Below are positions 30,678 through 39,970 of a stretch of DNA of 64,000 bases, piece by piece. The stretch covers positions 186,001 to 250,000 of the forward strand of contig NZ_JAFGYY010000002.1 in NCBI RefSeq assembly GCF_017491605.1. Reading direction: 5' to 3'. The notes under the pieces are model-generated. The model did not search any database, was not told the DNA's origin, and saw only the letters and a program-made list of their open reading frames with translations. Numbering within the stretch: the stretch's first letter is position 1; each line of letters opens with the position of its first letter. Origin of the DNA: Pseudomonas sp. 30_B. Its GTDB lineage: Bacteria > Pseudomonadota > Gammaproteobacteria > Pseudomonadales > Pseudomonadaceae. The position numbers and the translations under genes were made by a program.

Positions 30678-31067
30678 ATGCTGCGAAAACTGATGGCGTG
30701 CGGGATGCTGGCGATACTGATGGTGCTGGTGGGCTGCGCGGAGCCGCCGATGGATGTGCCCAGGGCCAATGGCGCCTATCTGATCATCGAAGGGCGCGAG
30801 GCCTGGGCGGTGTTGATCGCCGACGGCAAGCGCATTGAGGAGCGCGGTACGGTGCACGATGCAATCCGCCTGCCGAAGGCGCGCTCCAGCATCGCCGCCA
30901 GCTATGTGATCGACACGCCAAACTGTGGCCGGCTGCAGTGGCTCACCGAGACGGAAGGCGATTCCGTGGTGCGCCTGACCCCCGGTGACGATGAGCAGGA
31001 CCTGTCCGCCTGCCGGATCAGCGGCGGTCTCAGTCGGGTCTGGACGGCGCTGGATTATTCGAGCTGA
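30678..31067 (+). CDS. Hypothetical lipoprotein
   Basis: A 129-residue protein starting MLRKLMACGMLAILMVLVGC; the VGC lipobox puts the lipidated cysteine at residue 20. The mature domain (NGAYLIIEGREAWAVLIADG ... ACRISGG) has two cysteines after the lipid-bearing one, possibly a disulfide. It lies on the other side of the LexA box from the 30154-30459 gene. Family and function not recognised. Confidence 0.7.
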   Translation: MLRKLMACGMLAILMVLVGCAEPPMDVPRANGAYLIIEGREAWAVLIADGKRIEERGTVHDAIRLPKARSSIAASYVIDTPNCGRLQWLTETEGDSVVRLTPGDDEQDLSACRISGGLSRVWTALDYSS

Positions 31068-31178
31068 CAGCACCCGGTCGGGCGACGAAAATTGTTGCAA
31101 TTGGTACGGAAGTCTTCACGATTTTTTCACGAGCGCGGGCGGAGTATGAATTCCAGCTAAAGGATTAGCTCCCCAATG

Positions 31179-31207
31179 AAAAAGCCCGCATACGAGCGGG
31201 CTTTTTT
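31179..31207. terminator. Bidirectional terminator
   Basis: AAAAAGCCCGC-ATAC-GAGCGGGCTTTTTT is a stable hairpin between the lipoprotein gene and the convergent flavin reductase gene. Confidence 0.9.
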
Positions 31208-31254
31208 ATGCCTGCGATTCGGCCGAACGCGCCGTCAGCGCGGGCCGCGAGCGG

Positions 31255-31821
31255 TCAATTGCGCGCGACCTGGAAGGCTTCGCCAGTGGCGAAGAAGGCT
31301 CCGCCGGCCTGGTAGTGGATGGTGCGCAAGTCATCATTCGGGAAGTGCCAGCGGCCGTTGGAGAACGCGCGCTCGTCCGCGTAGGCGGCGACCACTTCGG
31401 CGATGAACAGGTCGTACTTGTCCTGGTTGTTTGGCTCGCTGATCACCTTGCATTCCAGATAGGCCACGCAGCCCTCGACGATCGGTGCTTCGATGTGGCG
31501 CGCCCGCGAGGTGCGGATATCCAGTTGCTCGAACTTGTTCATCTCGCCGCCATTGCTGGAGCCGACCGCCAGGGTCAGCTCCGCCTGCAGGCGCGAGGGC
31601 AGCTGGATGACGAAGGCCCCGGCGCCTTCCACCAGATGACGTGACCAGGTGTTGCGGTCGAGTACCAGCAGCAGCTTGGGCGGGTCGAAGTCCAGCGGCA
31701 TGACCCAGGCGGCGGCCATCACGTTGGCGACGCCATTGTGTTCGCTGGTGACGATAGTACTCGGGCCGTGGTTGAGCAGCAGGTAGGCCTTGTTCAGCGG
31801 TACGTCTTTCAGGTGACTCAT
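31255..31821 (-). CDS. Flavin reductase-like FMN-binding protein
   Basis: A 188-residue protein with the flavin-reductase split-barrel pattern: GPSTIVTSEHNGVANVMAAA, WVMPLDFDPPKLLLVLDRNT and GAFVIQLPSRLQAE. Members bind FMN and often supply reduced flavin to a monooxygenase or act as small oxidoreductases. No partner oxygenase is adjacent. It lies 21 bases downstream of the bestrophin gene on the same strand. Confidence 0.85.
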   Translation of the reverse strand: MSHLKDVPLNKAYLLLNHGPSTIVTSEHNGVANVMAAAWVMPLDFDPPKLLLVLDRNTWSRHLVEGAGAFVIQLPSRLQAELTLAVGSSNGGEMNKFEQLDIRTSRARHIEAPIVEGCVAYLECKVISEPNNQDKYDLFIAEVVAAYADERAFSNGRWHFPNDDLRTIHYQAGGAFFATGEAFQVARN

Positions 31822-31842
31822 CGAGTGTTCCTCGGGGCCGGA

Positions 31843-32763
31843 TCAGAGCAGCAGACCATTCACCGGTTGCAGCGGTTCGGGCAGGGGCGACTCGCCGAGA
31901 ATTTCCAGCACGGCGATTTCCAGGTTGCGGCTCATGGCGTCCAGCGGCAGGTCGTTGGGTTGGGTGTCGAACGGGTCGGCGATCTGGTCACCCAGGGCGT
32001 CCAGGCCAAAGAAGGTGTAGGCCAGCACGCACACCGCCAGCGGGGTGAACCAGCCGATGCTGTCGACCAGGCAGAACGGCAGCAGGAAGCAATAGACGTG
32101 CACGATGCGGTGCAGCATCAGGATGTAGGGGTAGGGAATCGGCGTGTTGCGAATCCGCTCGCAGCCGCCCAGCACGTAGGAGAGCCGGGTCATCTGCTGG
32201 TCGATGGCGGCCAGGGTGATGTCGCCGGCGCCGGCCTCGCGGGCACGCCTGGCGAAGCGCTCGCCGAGGCTGGCCAGCAGCGCGTTGGTCGGAGTGGCGC
32301 TGGCGTTCAGTGCAGCGGCCTCATCGGCGCCGAGCAGGCGGCGCACGTCCTCGCTCTGCGGGGTGCCGCGCAGGTGGTCGCGCAGCACGTAGGCGAAGGC
32401 GATCAGTGGGTTGCACAGGCCACGGCGGACTTCCGCATCCAGATCGGGCAGCAGCGAGCGGGTCTGGCGGGCCAGGTTTCGCGTGACGATCAGCAGCTCG
32501 CCCCACAGGGTGCGCGCCTCCCAGAAGCGCTGGTAGGCCACGTTGTTTCGGAAGCCGAGGAAGATGGCGAGCGTCAGGCCCCAGAGGGTGAAGGGCGTGG
32601 AGGTGATGACCACCTTGTAGTGGTAGAGCGTGCCGTGGGTGGCGACCACCAGCGAACTGAGCAGCACCGTGTAGAGCACCTTGCGCCAGATGGCCGGGAT
32701 GATCGAGCCCTTGAGCGAGAACAGCAGGACCCAGAGCGTCGGGGTTTGTGGGCGGAGGATCAT
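31843..32763 (-). CDS. Bestrophin-family channel protein
   Basis: A 306-residue membrane protein of the bacterial bestrophin (UPF0187/YneE) family. The conserved segment LAIFLGFRNNVAYQRFWEAR lies near residue 65, with further membrane segments near LHRIVHVYCFLLPFCLVDSI. Bacterial homologues form pentameric ion channels. Starts MILRPQTPTLWVLLFSLKGS. Probably cotranscribed with the flavin reductase gene. Confidence 0.9.
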   Translation of the reverse strand: MILRPQTPTLWVLLFSLKGSIIPAIWRKVLYTVLLSSLVVATHGTLYHYKVVITSTPFTLWGLTLAIFLGFRNNVAYQRFWEARTLWGELLIVTRNLARQTRSLLPDLDAEVRRGLCNPLIAFAYVLRDHLRGTPQSEDVRRLLGADEAAALNASATPTNALLASLGERFARRAREAGAGDITLAAIDQQMTRLSYVLGGCERIRNTPIPYPYILMLHRIVHVYCFLLPFCLVDSIGWFTPLAVCVLAYTFFGLDALGDQIADPFDTQPNDLPLDAMSRNLEIAVLEILGESPLPEPLQPVNGLLL

Positions 32764-32839
32764 GCGGCGGCATCCGGAGGCGGCGGAGCGGGCATGATAG
32801 CTGAGATGGGTGGGGTGGCGGTGGGCGCGGTGGTCAACC

Positions 32840-32910
32840 GTAGGAGCGGACTCCGTCCGCGATAGGTCCGCATCGCGCCGGAGCCCATCGCGGACGGAGT
32901 CCGCTCCTAC
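32840..32910. repeat. Inverted pair of type A REP palindromes
   Basis: A forward copy at 32840-32862 and an inverted copy at 32888-32910 can pair over their whole length, forming one long hairpin (BIME-like) between the bestrophin and mmsB genes. Being past the mmsB stop, it may also protect the mmsAB message. Confidence 0.85.
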
Positions 32911-32919
32911 GTAGGGCTG

Positions 32920-33795
32920 TCAGCCCTGCTGGTACAGCTTCACGATCGCCGAGAAGTCCAGCTGGCCGTTGCCCTGGTTGCTGAAGGTCTGGAACAGCTG
33001 CTGGGCCAGCGCGCCGAGCAGCACCGGCTGGCGCACCTGGCGGGCGGCCTCGCTGGCCAGGCCCAGGTCCTTGAGCATCAGGTCGGTACCGAAGCCGCCG
33101 CTGTAGCCGCGCGCCGCCGGGGTGCCGGTGAGCGGGTTGTTCACTTCCGAGCTCCAGCAGCGGCCGCTGGAGGTGTTGATGATGCCGGCCAGGACGTCGG
33201 CATCCATGCCCAGCTTCACGCCCAGGGACATGGCTTCCGCCACGCCGATCATGGAAATGCCCAGCAGCAGGTTGTTCGCTACCTTGGCCACCTGGCCGTT
33301 GCCGGTGCCGCCGCAGTGCACGATGTTCTTGCCCATGGCCGCCAGCACCGGGCGGGCGCGCTCGAAGTCGGCCTGCTCGCCGCCGACCATGAAGGTCAGG
33401 GTGCCGGCCGCTGCACCGGCGGTCCCGCCGGAGACCGGTGCGTCGAGCATCGGGTTGCCGTGAGCGAGCGCTGCGGCGGAGACCTCGCGGGCATTCAGCG
33501 GGTCGATGGTGGACGAGTCGATCAGCAGCACGCCGGGCTGCACGTTGGCCAGGATGCCGTTGTCGCCGAGGAAGACCTGCTTTACGTGGGCGGCGGCCGG
33601 CAGCATGGTGATGATCACCTCGACGTCGTCGCGGGCCACGTCAGCCGGCGAGGCGAGGGCGCGGGCGCCGAGGGCGACGGCCGCTTCCACGGCCTTGGCG
33701 GAGAGATCGAAGACGCTCAGGTCGAAGCCGGCCTTGAGCAGGTTGGCGGCCATGGGGCCGCCCATGTTGCCGAGTCCGATGAAACCGATGCGCAT
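32920..33795 (-). CDS. mmsB: 3-Hydroxyisobutyrate dehydrogenase
   Basis: Oxidises 3-hydroxyisobutyrate to methylmalonate semialdehyde in valine breakdown. The 291-residue protein has the NAD loop MRIGFIGLGNMGGPMAANLL, the substrate motif LDAPVSGGTAGAAAG, and catalytic Lys in NGQVAKVANNLLLG. It lies downstream of mmsA with a 94-base gap on the same strand, so the two form an mmsAB operon. Confidence 0.95.
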   Translation of the reverse strand: MRIGFIGLGNMGGPMAANLLKAGFDLSVFDLSAKAVEAAVALGARALASPADVARDDVEVIITMLPAAAHVKQVFLGDNGILANVQPGVLLIDSSTIDPLNAREVSAAALAHGNPMLDAPVSGGTAGAAAGTLTFMVGGEQADFERARPVLAAMGKNIVHCGGTGNGQVAKVANNLLLGISMIGVAEAMSLGVKLGMDADVLAGIINTSSGRCWSSEVNNPLTGTPAARGYSGGFGTDLMLKDLGLASEAARQVRQPVLLGALAQQLFQTFSNQGNGQLDFSAIVKLYQQG

Positions 33796-33889
33796 GGGGT
33801 TGTCCTCTTGTTCTGATGGTCGGACAGGAAACAGGCCCCGGCCCGCCAGCATCCTGGCTGGCGTCCGGGGCGGTTGGGGCGGGAAGGGC

Positions 33890-35398
33890 TTACTTGAGGT
33901 GGATGGTGGTGTTCACCGCGCCGCCGACTTCGTTCTCGTCGAACCAGCGTTCGGTGACGGTCTTGGTCTGGGTGTAGAACTGCACCACCTGCTTGCCGTA
34001 CGGGCCGAGGTCGCCCAGCTTGGAACCGCGCGAGCCGGTGAAGGAGAACATCGGCACCGGCACCGGGATCGGCACGTTGATGCCGACCTGGCCGACGTCG
34101 ATCTCTTCCTTGAAGTGCCGCGCGGCGGCGCCCGAACGGGTGAACAGCGCCGTGCCGTTGCCGTTGGGGTTGGCGTTGATCAGCTCGATGGCCTCGTCGA
34201 AGGTCTTGGCCGACACCACGCAGAGCACCGGACCGAAGATTTCCTCGCGGTAGATGGTCATCTGCGGGGTGACGCCGGAGAACAGGGTCGGGCCGACGAA
34301 GTTGCCCTTGGCGTAGCCGGGCACCTGCGGGTTGCGACCGTCCAGCTCCAGCTTGGCGCCTTCCTGGGCGCCGCGTTCGATCAGGCCGCTGACGCGGTCC
34401 AGCGCCGCGCAGGAAACCAGCGGGCCGACGTCGGTGTTGGCCTCGGTGCCGCCGCTGACCTTGAGGCTCCTGGCCTTGGCCACCAGGTCGGGAATCCATG
34501 CGTTGGCTTCGCCCACCAGGATGACCACCGACAGCGCCATGCAGCGTTGCCCGGCGGCACCGAAGGCGGCGCCGGCGATGGCGTTGAGGGACTGCTCCTT
34601 GTTGGCGTCGGGCAGCACGATGGCATGGTTCTTCGCGCCCATCATGCACTGCACGCGCTTGCCGGCCTGGGAGGCGCGGTTGTAGACGTGGGTGCCGACA
34701 CGGGTCGAGCCGACGAAGGAGACGGCCTTGATGTCCGGATGGTCGCAGATAGCGTTCACAACGTCCGGGCCGCCATGGATCACGTTGAGCACGCCCGGCG
34801 GCACGCCGGCTTCATGGGCCAGCTCGACCAGGCGCATGGTCACCATCGGGTCCTGTTCGGACGGCTTGAGGACGAAGGTGTTGCCGGTGGCGATGGCCAT
34901 CGGGAACATCCACAGCGGGATCATCGCCGGGAAGTTGAACGGGGTGATGCCGGCGCAGACGCCGATGGGCTGCAGGAGGGTGAAGGTATCGACGCCGCCG
35001 GCCACGTTGTTGGCCAGCTCGCCCAGCTGCAGGTTGCCGATGCCGGCCGCGTGCTCGACCACTTCCAGGCCTCGGAACACGTCGCCCTCGGCGTCCGGCA
35101 GGGTCTTGCCCTGTTCGGCGGTGAGGATCGCCGCCAGCTCCTTCATGTTCTCGCGGATCAGCTGCTGGTACTTGAGGAAGATGCGCGCGCGGGTGCCGAT
35201 AGGCGTCTTCTTCCAGGTCTTGAACGCGGCCTTGGCGCTGGCCACGGCGCGGTCGACTTCCTCGGCGGTGGCGAAGGGCACACGGGCGAGGACTTCCTGG
35301 GTGGCGGGGTTGATCACATCGCGCCATTCGGAGGTGGTGGACTCGACGGGCTTGCCGTCGAGGAAGAGTTTGACGGTAGGGACGGCAGTTGCGGTCAT
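33890..35398 (-). CDS. mmsA: CoA-acylating methylmalonate-semialdehyde dehydrogenase
   Basis: Converts methylmalonate semialdehyde to propionyl-CoA, the step after MmsB. The 502-residue aldehyde dehydrogenase has [34 protein letters not shown], and the catalytic cysteine in [16 protein letters not shown]. The motif context and length fit MmsA (IolA-like) rather than general ALDHs. The start [18 protein letters not shown] at 35398 excludes a much longer frame upstream. A LysR gene is divergent. Confidence 0.95.
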   Translation of the reverse strand: MTATAVPTVKLFLDGKPVESTTSEWRDVINPATQEVLARVPFATAEEVDRAVASAKAAFKTWKKTPIGTRARIFLKYQQLIRENMKELAAILTAEQGKTLPDAEGDVFRGLEVVEHAAGIGNLQLGELANNVAGGVDTFTLLQPIGVCAGITPFNFPAMIPLWMFPMAIATGNTFVLKPSEQDPMVTMRLVELAHEAGVPPGVLNVIHGGPDVVNAICDHPDIKAVSFVGSTRVGTHVYNRASQAGKRVQCMMGAKNHAIVLPDANKEQSLNAIAGAAFGAAGQRCMALSVVILVGEANAWIPDLVAKARSLKVSGGTEANTDVGPLVSCAALDRVSGLIERGAQEGAKLELDGRNPQVPGYAKGNFVGPTLFSGVTPQMTIYREEIFGPVLCVVSAKTFDEAIELINANPNGNGTALFTRSGAAARHFKEEIDVGQVGINVPIPVPVPMFSFTGSRGSKLGDLGPYGKQVVQFYTQTKTVTERWFDENEVGGAVNTTIHLK

Positions 35399-35528
35399 CG
35401 GGATTCTCCCAGCCTGAGGCTTTCTTGTTGTCTGGATCGATCCTAACAGTGCATTTTTGATGTTCTCAATGCGGTGATGTGCAAGTATGGTCTGCGTTTT
35501 TGCACAATTGCCGCAGAGTGGGGCGATC
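35399..35528. promoter_or_regulatory. mmsA/LysR divergent promoter region
   Basis: 130 bases between divergent genes, with TGTGCAAGTATGG and TTTTTGCACAATTGC (35477-35514) giving a TGTGCAA/TTGCACA inverted repeat. This is a plausible LysR-type site, by inspection only. Confidence 0.5.
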
Positions 35529-36425
35529 ATGGATTGGGATAACCTGCGTTTCTTCCTCGAGCTCTCTCGCGCCGGCAAGCTCACCGTGGCCGCCCGCCGC
35601 CTGGGCGTGGACCACACCACGGTCGCCCGTCGCCTGCAGGCGCTGGAGAAGAGTATTGGCGCGCAACTGCTGGTGCGCGAGCCGGGCGGCTACCGCCTGA
35701 CCGAGGCGGGCCACGGGCTGCTGCCCCAGGCCGAGGCGATGGAGAGCGCCTGCAAGGTGATCGAGAAACGCCTGGCCGGGACCGAGGACAATCTTTCCGG
35801 CAAGGTGCGCATCGGCGCCACCGAGGGCTACGGTTCGACCCTGCTGACTTCGCAACTGGTGGAGCTGAACCGGCGCCATCCGCACCTCGGCGTCGACCTG
35901 CTGGCGGTACCGCGTGCCTTGCAGCTGTCGCGCCACGAGGCGGATATCGTGATCACCCTGGAGCGGCCGGGGCGCGGCCCCTACCTGATCACCCGGCTGA
36001 CCGACTACGTGCTGCGCCTGTATGCCTCCAAGGACTACCTGGCCGAGCGCGGGCCGATCCGCAACCGCGACGACCTGCGCGAGCACGCGCTGGTGGGCTA
36101 CGTCGACGACCTGCTGTACAGCAAGGAACTGCAATACCTCGACGAAATTGGCCGGCCGCTGCACATGGCGCTGCGCTGCACCAGCATCCTCGCCCAGCAG
36201 CGCGCGGTGGCGGAGGGCGCGGGGCTGGCGATCCTGCCGGCGTTCGCGGCCGCCGAAGACCCGTCGTTGCAGCCGGTACTGGCGGGGGAGATCGAATTCG
36301 TGCGGACCTTCTGGATGCTGATGCCGACCGAGCTCAAGGACATCGCGCGGATGCGCACCACCTGGGATTTCCTGCGGGAGAAGGCGGAGGGGAGCCAGGA
36401 GGTGCTGATGGGGCGGGTGGGGTAG
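35529..36425 (+). CDS. LysR-family transcriptional regulator, divergent from mmsAB
   Basis: A 298-residue LysR protein: N-terminal winged HTH ([20 protein letters not shown] ... [19 protein letters not shown]) and a periplasmic-binding-like effector domain. Divergent position makes mmsAB its likely target. In P. aeruginosa the mms operon is described as controlled by the AraC-type MmsR, so this arrangement differs. I chose ATG 35529; an in-frame start 14 codons upstream is less typical. Confidence 0.88.
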   Translation: MDWDNLRFFLELSRAGKLTVAARRLGVDHTTVARRLQALEKSIGAQLLVREPGGYRLTEAGHGLLPQAEAMESACKVIEKRLAGTEDNLSGKVRIGATEGYGSTLLTSQLVELNRRHPHLGVDLLAVPRALQLSRHEADIVITLERPGRGPYLITRLTDYVLRLYASKDYLAERGPIRNRDDLREHALVGYVDDLLYSKELQYLDEIGRPLHMALRCTSILAQQRAVAEGAGLAILPAFAAAEDPSLQPVLAGEIEFVRTFWMLMPTELKDIARMRTTWDFLREKAEGSQEVLMGRVG

Positions 36426-36457
36426 TGCGCGGGATTTGCGCGCGCGTGGCGCGCTGA

Positions 36458-36525
36458 TCGCGGGCATGGCCCGCTCCTACAAGGTACGTGCGGAATTCAC
36501 CTGTAGGAGCGGGCCATGCCCGCGA
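36458..36525. repeat. Inverted pair of type B REP palindromes
   Basis: An inverted copy (36458-36480, reading TCGCGGGCATGGCCCG then CTCCTAC) and a forward copy (36503-36525) face each other across 22 bases. Same frame as type A but with a different inner stem. Confidence 0.85.
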
Positions 36526-36548
36526 CAGGCGGACAACGTCCGCCTCAA

Positions 36549-36582
36549 CGAAAACGGGCGGCCTATTGGCCGCCCGTTTTCG
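36549..36582. terminator. Bidirectional terminator after the YebC-type gene
   Basis: CGAAAACGGGCGGCC-TATT-GGCCGCCCGTTTTCG is a long perfect hairpin, three bases from the stop of the reverse-strand gene. Confidence 0.9.
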
Positions 36583-36584
36583 TG

Positions 36585-37286
36585 TTACGCCAGACCGACG
36601 TAAAGGTTCTGCACGTCGTCGTTGCCGTCCAGCGCATCGAGGAAGGCTTCGACCTCTTCCAGTTCGGCGCCGGACAGGCTGACCGGGTTCTTCGCCTTGT
36701 AGCCCAGCTTCGCCGAGGCGACGGTGAAACCGTGCTCAGGCAGGGCGCGGCAGACGGCGTCCAGGTCGGTAGAGTCGGTGAGGAACAGGGTGTCGCCGTC
36801 TTCCTCGCCCGGTTCGAAGTCCTGGGCGCCGGCTTCGATGGCGGCCAGTTCCGGGTCGGCGTCGGCGCTGGCCGGGGTGGCCTCGACCATGCCCAGGTAA
36901 TCGAAGTCCCAGGCTACCGAGCCGGACGCGCCCAGCTGGCCCTTGCGGAACAGCACGCGGATTTCCGCGACGGTGCGGTTCACGTTGTCGGTCAGGCACT
37001 CGACGATCACCGGCACGCGGTGCGGGGCGAAGCCTTCATAGACCACGCGCTCGAAGCTGGCGCCGCCGTCCAGCAGGCCGGCGCCTTTCTTGATGGCGCG
37101 CTCCAGGGTGTCGCGGGGCATCGAGGCCTTCTTGGCCTGCTCGACGACCAGGCGCAGTTTCGGGTTCATGTCCGGATCGGCGCCGTTACGCGCGGCGATC
37201 ATGATTTCCTTGGACAGTTTGCCGAAGATGCGGCCCTTGGCGTTGGCTGCGGCTTCTTTATGTTTGGCTTTCCACTGGGCGCCCAT
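36585..37286 (-). CDS. YebC/PmpR-family DNA-binding regulatory protein (paralogue)
   Basis: A 233-residue protein starting [20 protein letters not shown], with [20 protein letters not shown] and [20 protein letters not shown]. The family includes transcription regulators (PmpR, which affects quinolone signalling) and the translation factor TACO1/YebC that relieves ribosome stalling. The MGAQWK start separates it from the ruvC-linked MAGHSKW form, so this is the second, YeeN-like paralogue. Single gene with its own terminator. Confidence 0.9.
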   Translation of the reverse strand: MGAQWKAKHKEAAANAKGRIFGKLSKEIMIAARNGADPDMNPKLRLVVEQAKKASMPRDTLERAIKKGAGLLDGGASFERVVYEGFAPHRVPVIVECLTDNVNRTVAEIRVLFRKGQLGASGSVAWDFDYLGMVEATPASADADPELAAIEAGAQDFEPGEEDGDTLFLTDSTDLDAVCRALPEHGFTVASAKLGYKAKNPVSLSGAELEEVEAFLDALDGNDDVQNLYVGLA

Positions 37287-37476
37287 AGTGATCTCTAGCT
37301 GGCGGTGACTGATGGACGGCAAGTCTAAGGGCTGGCGCGGCCGCTGGCGATATCTGGCGGACCGGCGCGTGATTTTCCGCGGGCGATTAACCCGGCTTGA
37401 CATCGTCATGACGGCGGATAACGCCGGAGGCGTTATCCGCCCTGCACGGAACTGTTGTAGATGGGCGGGGCTTTTC

Positions 37477-37553
37477 GTAGGAGCGAGCTTGCTCGCGAAC
37501 TGCCCAGGGATGGAGTCGCCGGGAAGTCCGTTCGCGAGCAAGCTCGCTCCTAC
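37477..37553. repeat. Inverted pair of type C REP palindromes
   Basis: A forward copy (37477-37500) and an inverted copy (37530-37553) of GTAGGAGCGAGCTTGCTCGC plus GAAC. The inverted copy ends inside the MocR gene: its CTA supplies that gene's TAG stop at 37550-37552. Confidence 0.88.
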
Positions 37554-38950
37554 AGGTTGTCGCTGCCCTGGGCCGAGAGGAAGGCGTACAGCCGCTCATC
37601 CAGCGAATGCGCGACGTTGAAGCGCATCCACGGCACGCTGCGGCCGTCGGGCATGAACAGCTGGCCGGGGAACAGCAGGATCTTCGCCTCCTTGGCCCGG
37701 CCGGCGAGCAGGGTGGCGTCGTTCACGGCGCGGTGCCGGGCCCAGAGGAACAGCCCCGCGCGCGGCTCGTGGAAGATTTCCAGGCCCGCCGCTTCCAGCC
37801 GCCGCGCCACGCTGTCGTGGGCCTCGCTCAATTGATCGCGCAGCTGCTTCACATGCTTGCGGTGGCGGCCTTGCAGGAGGATGTCCAGCGCCAGGGTCTC
37901 GGTGAGCTCCGAGCTGGTCAGGCCGCTGACCATCTTCAGCGGCACCAGCTCCTCGATCAGTTCCGGGTGGGCGGCGATGAAGCCGGTGCGCAGCGCCGGA
38001 GCGATGACCTTGGACAGGCTGCCGATGTAGATCACCCGCGCCAGCTGGTCGAGGTTAGCCAGCAGCAATTGGCCGGCGGGGTCGAGGTCGGCATAGATAT
38101 CGTTCTCGACGATGAGGAAATCGTATTTCTCCGCCAGTTGCAGCAGGCGGTGCGCGGCCGCCAGCGACAAGCTGCCGCCGGTGGGGCTCTGCAACCGCGC
38201 CTGGGTGAAGTAGACCTTGGGCCGATGCTCGCGGGCCAGTTGCTCCAGGCGGCCGAGGTCCAGCCCGTCGGCGCTGCGCGGTACGCCCAGCAGCTGAGCA
38301 CCCTGAAGGCGCAGGTTGAGGAACAGGTTGTGGTAGCCGGGCTCGTCCACCAGCACCGGGTCGCCGCGCTGTACCAGGTAGCGCACGGTCAGGTCCAGCG
38401 CCTGGCTGGCGCCGGCGGTCAGCAGGATCTGTTCGGGGCTGGCGGCCACGCCGGCATCACCCAGGCGGTCGGCCAGCTTGCCGCGCAGCCTGGGGTTGCC
38501 CTTGCTGTGGCCGTAGTTGCCGAACTGCGTGGGCTCTTCCCGCGCCAGGCTGCGCAGCCCGCGCAGCAGGCCCTCGCCATCCAGCCAGTGTTCCGGCAGC
38601 AGGCCGACGCCGGGGCGCAGCTCCATGCCCAGCGGCTGGAACACCTTGTGCAGCAGCAGATGGGCGTCGAAGTCGAACTCCGGCGGCGCTTCGCTGCCGG
38701 CACTGTCGTCGATGGCCGGGCCGCGCACATAGAAGCCGGCGTTGGGCACCGCATTCAGGCAGCCGCGCGCCACCAGCCGGTCATAGGCTTCGACCACGGT
38801 GAAGTGGCTGACGCCATTGGCCTGGGCGAACTTGCGGATCGAAGGCAGCTTGGCGCCGGGACGCAGGCGCTGCTCGTCGATGGCCTGGGCGATGCCTTCG
38901 ACGATCTGGGTGACCAGGGGAATGTCCGAAGTGGGGTCGAGCAACAGCAT
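37550..38950 (-). CDS. MocR-type regulator (GntR HTH fused to aminotransferase domain)
   Basis: A 466-residue PLP-dependent regulator. Residues 1-70 hold a GntR winged HTH ([20 protein letters not shown]); the rest is a fold-type-I aminotransferase domain with the PLP lysine in [18 protein letters not shown]. MocR proteins sense amino acids, GABA, taurine or pyridoxal species. It is divergent from an aldolase gene and an ABC substrate-binding protein gene, its likely targets. Its TAG stop lies within a REP element. Confidence 0.92.
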   Translation of the reverse strand: MLLLDPTSDIPLVTQIVEGIAQAIDEQRLRPGAKLPSIRKFAQANGVSHFTVVEAYDRLVARGCLNAVPNAGFYVRGPAIDDSAGSEAPPEFDFDAHLLLHKVFQPLGMELRPGVGLLPEHWLDGEGLLRGLRSLAREEPTQFGNYGHSKGNPRLRGKLADRLGDAGVAASPEQILLTAGASQALDLTVRYLVQRGDPVLVDEPGYHNLFLNLRLQGAQLLGVPRSADGLDLGRLEQLAREHRPKVYFTQARLQSPTGGSLSLAAAHRLLQLAEKYDFLIVENDIYADLDPAGQLLLANLDQLARVIYIGSLSKVIAPALRTGFIAAHPELIEELVPLKMVSGLTSSELTETLALDILLQGRHRKHVKQLRDQLSEAHDSVARRLEAAGLEIFHEPRAGLFLWARHRAVNDATLLAGRAKEAKILLFPGQLFMPDGRSVPWMRFNVAHSLDERLYAFLSAQGSDNL

Positions 38951-39114
38951 CCGAAGGTCCGTTCACGTGAGGGGAAATCTGTACAGGTCCGGCGACCATA
39001 ACAGCACTGCAGGCAGTCCATCGCCCCTGTGCATGGCGTACCGGCGAGCTGGCCAGCAGTATCGGTCCCGTGATGCGGCAGCGCGCCGCACCGGCCTGAT
39101 AACAAGGAATCGCC
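38951..39114. promoter_or_regulatory. MocR/aldolase divergent promoter region
   Basis: 164 bases between divergent genes. TGCGGC-AGCGC-GCCGCA (about 39074-39090) is a small dyad near the aldolase start. No consensus promoter was clear by eye. Confidence 0.4.
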
Positions 39115-39888
39115 ATGCGTGACACAGCTTACAACATCGACCCATCGAGCATTTCCGCCGAAGAGTGGCAGGCGCGTTGCGACCTCGCCGCGTTGTACCG
39201 GCTGATCGCGCATTTCCGCTGGACCGACCACATCGACACCCACATCTCCGCGCGAGTGCCGGGCGAGCCGGGGCATTACCTGATCAACCGCTACGGCGTG
39301 CTGTTCCACGAAATGCGCGCCTCGGACCTGGTGAAGGTCGACCACGCCGGTGATGTCATCGACCCGCGCTTCGGCCCGAAAAGCGTCAACCGCGCCGGCT
39401 TCAACATCCATTCGGCCGTGCACGCCGCCCGCGAGGACGTGGCCTGCGTGATCCATACCCACACCGCCGCCGGCATCGCCGTGTCCGCCCAGGAAGACGG
39501 GCTGCTGCCGATCAGCCAGCACGCGCTGAAGTTCTACAACCGCCTGGGCTACCACGACTACGAAGGCATCGCCCTGGACCCGGACGAGCGCTCGCGCCTG
39601 GTGCGCGACCTGGGCAGCCACATGGTGATGATCCTGCGCAACCACGGCCTGCTGGCTACCGGGCGCTGCATCGCCGAAGCCTTCAACCAGATCTACTTCC
39701 TCGAACGCGCCTGCCAGGCGCAGGTCCAGGCCCTGGCCGGTGGCCGCCAGTTGCGTTACCCGCCGCACGCCGTGTGCGAGCGCGTCGCCGTGCAGGAAGA
39801 GGAAGCGCTGGTCGACGGCCTGCACCTGCTGGCTTGGGAATCGGCGCTGCGCCTGATCGAGCATGGCGAGGCTGCCTACCGCACCTGA
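39115..39888 (+). CDS. Class II aldolase/adducin-family protein
   Basis: A 257-residue metal-dependent aldolase-fold protein. The zinc ligands are likely in VIHTHTAAGIAVSA (two His) and ILRNHGLLATGRCIAE (one His), the usual pattern of the AraD/FucA/adducin family. Family members are aldolases, epimerases or decarboxylases; the substrate is not readable. AAGGA precedes the ATG. It is the first gene of the unit divergent from MocR and is followed by the SBP gene after 82 bases. Confidence 0.86.
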   Translation: MRDTAYNIDPSSISAEEWQARCDLAALYRLIAHFRWTDHIDTHISARVPGEPGHYLINRYGVLFHEMRASDLVKVDHAGDVIDPRFGPKSVNRAGFNIHSAVHAAREDVACVIHTHTAAGIAVSAQEDGLLPISQHALKFYNRLGYHDYEGIALDPDERSRLVRDLGSHMVMILRNHGLLATGRCIAEAFNQIYFLERACQAQVQALAGGRQLRYPPHAVCERVAVQEEEALVDGLHLLAWESALRLIEHGEAAYRT

Positions 39889-39970
39889 CCCCGTTATCGT
39901 GCCCCGGCCCGCAGAGGTCGGGTGCCTGCGTGCTTGAACCATCTGCCAACAACAATGCCAAGAGGTGGAA

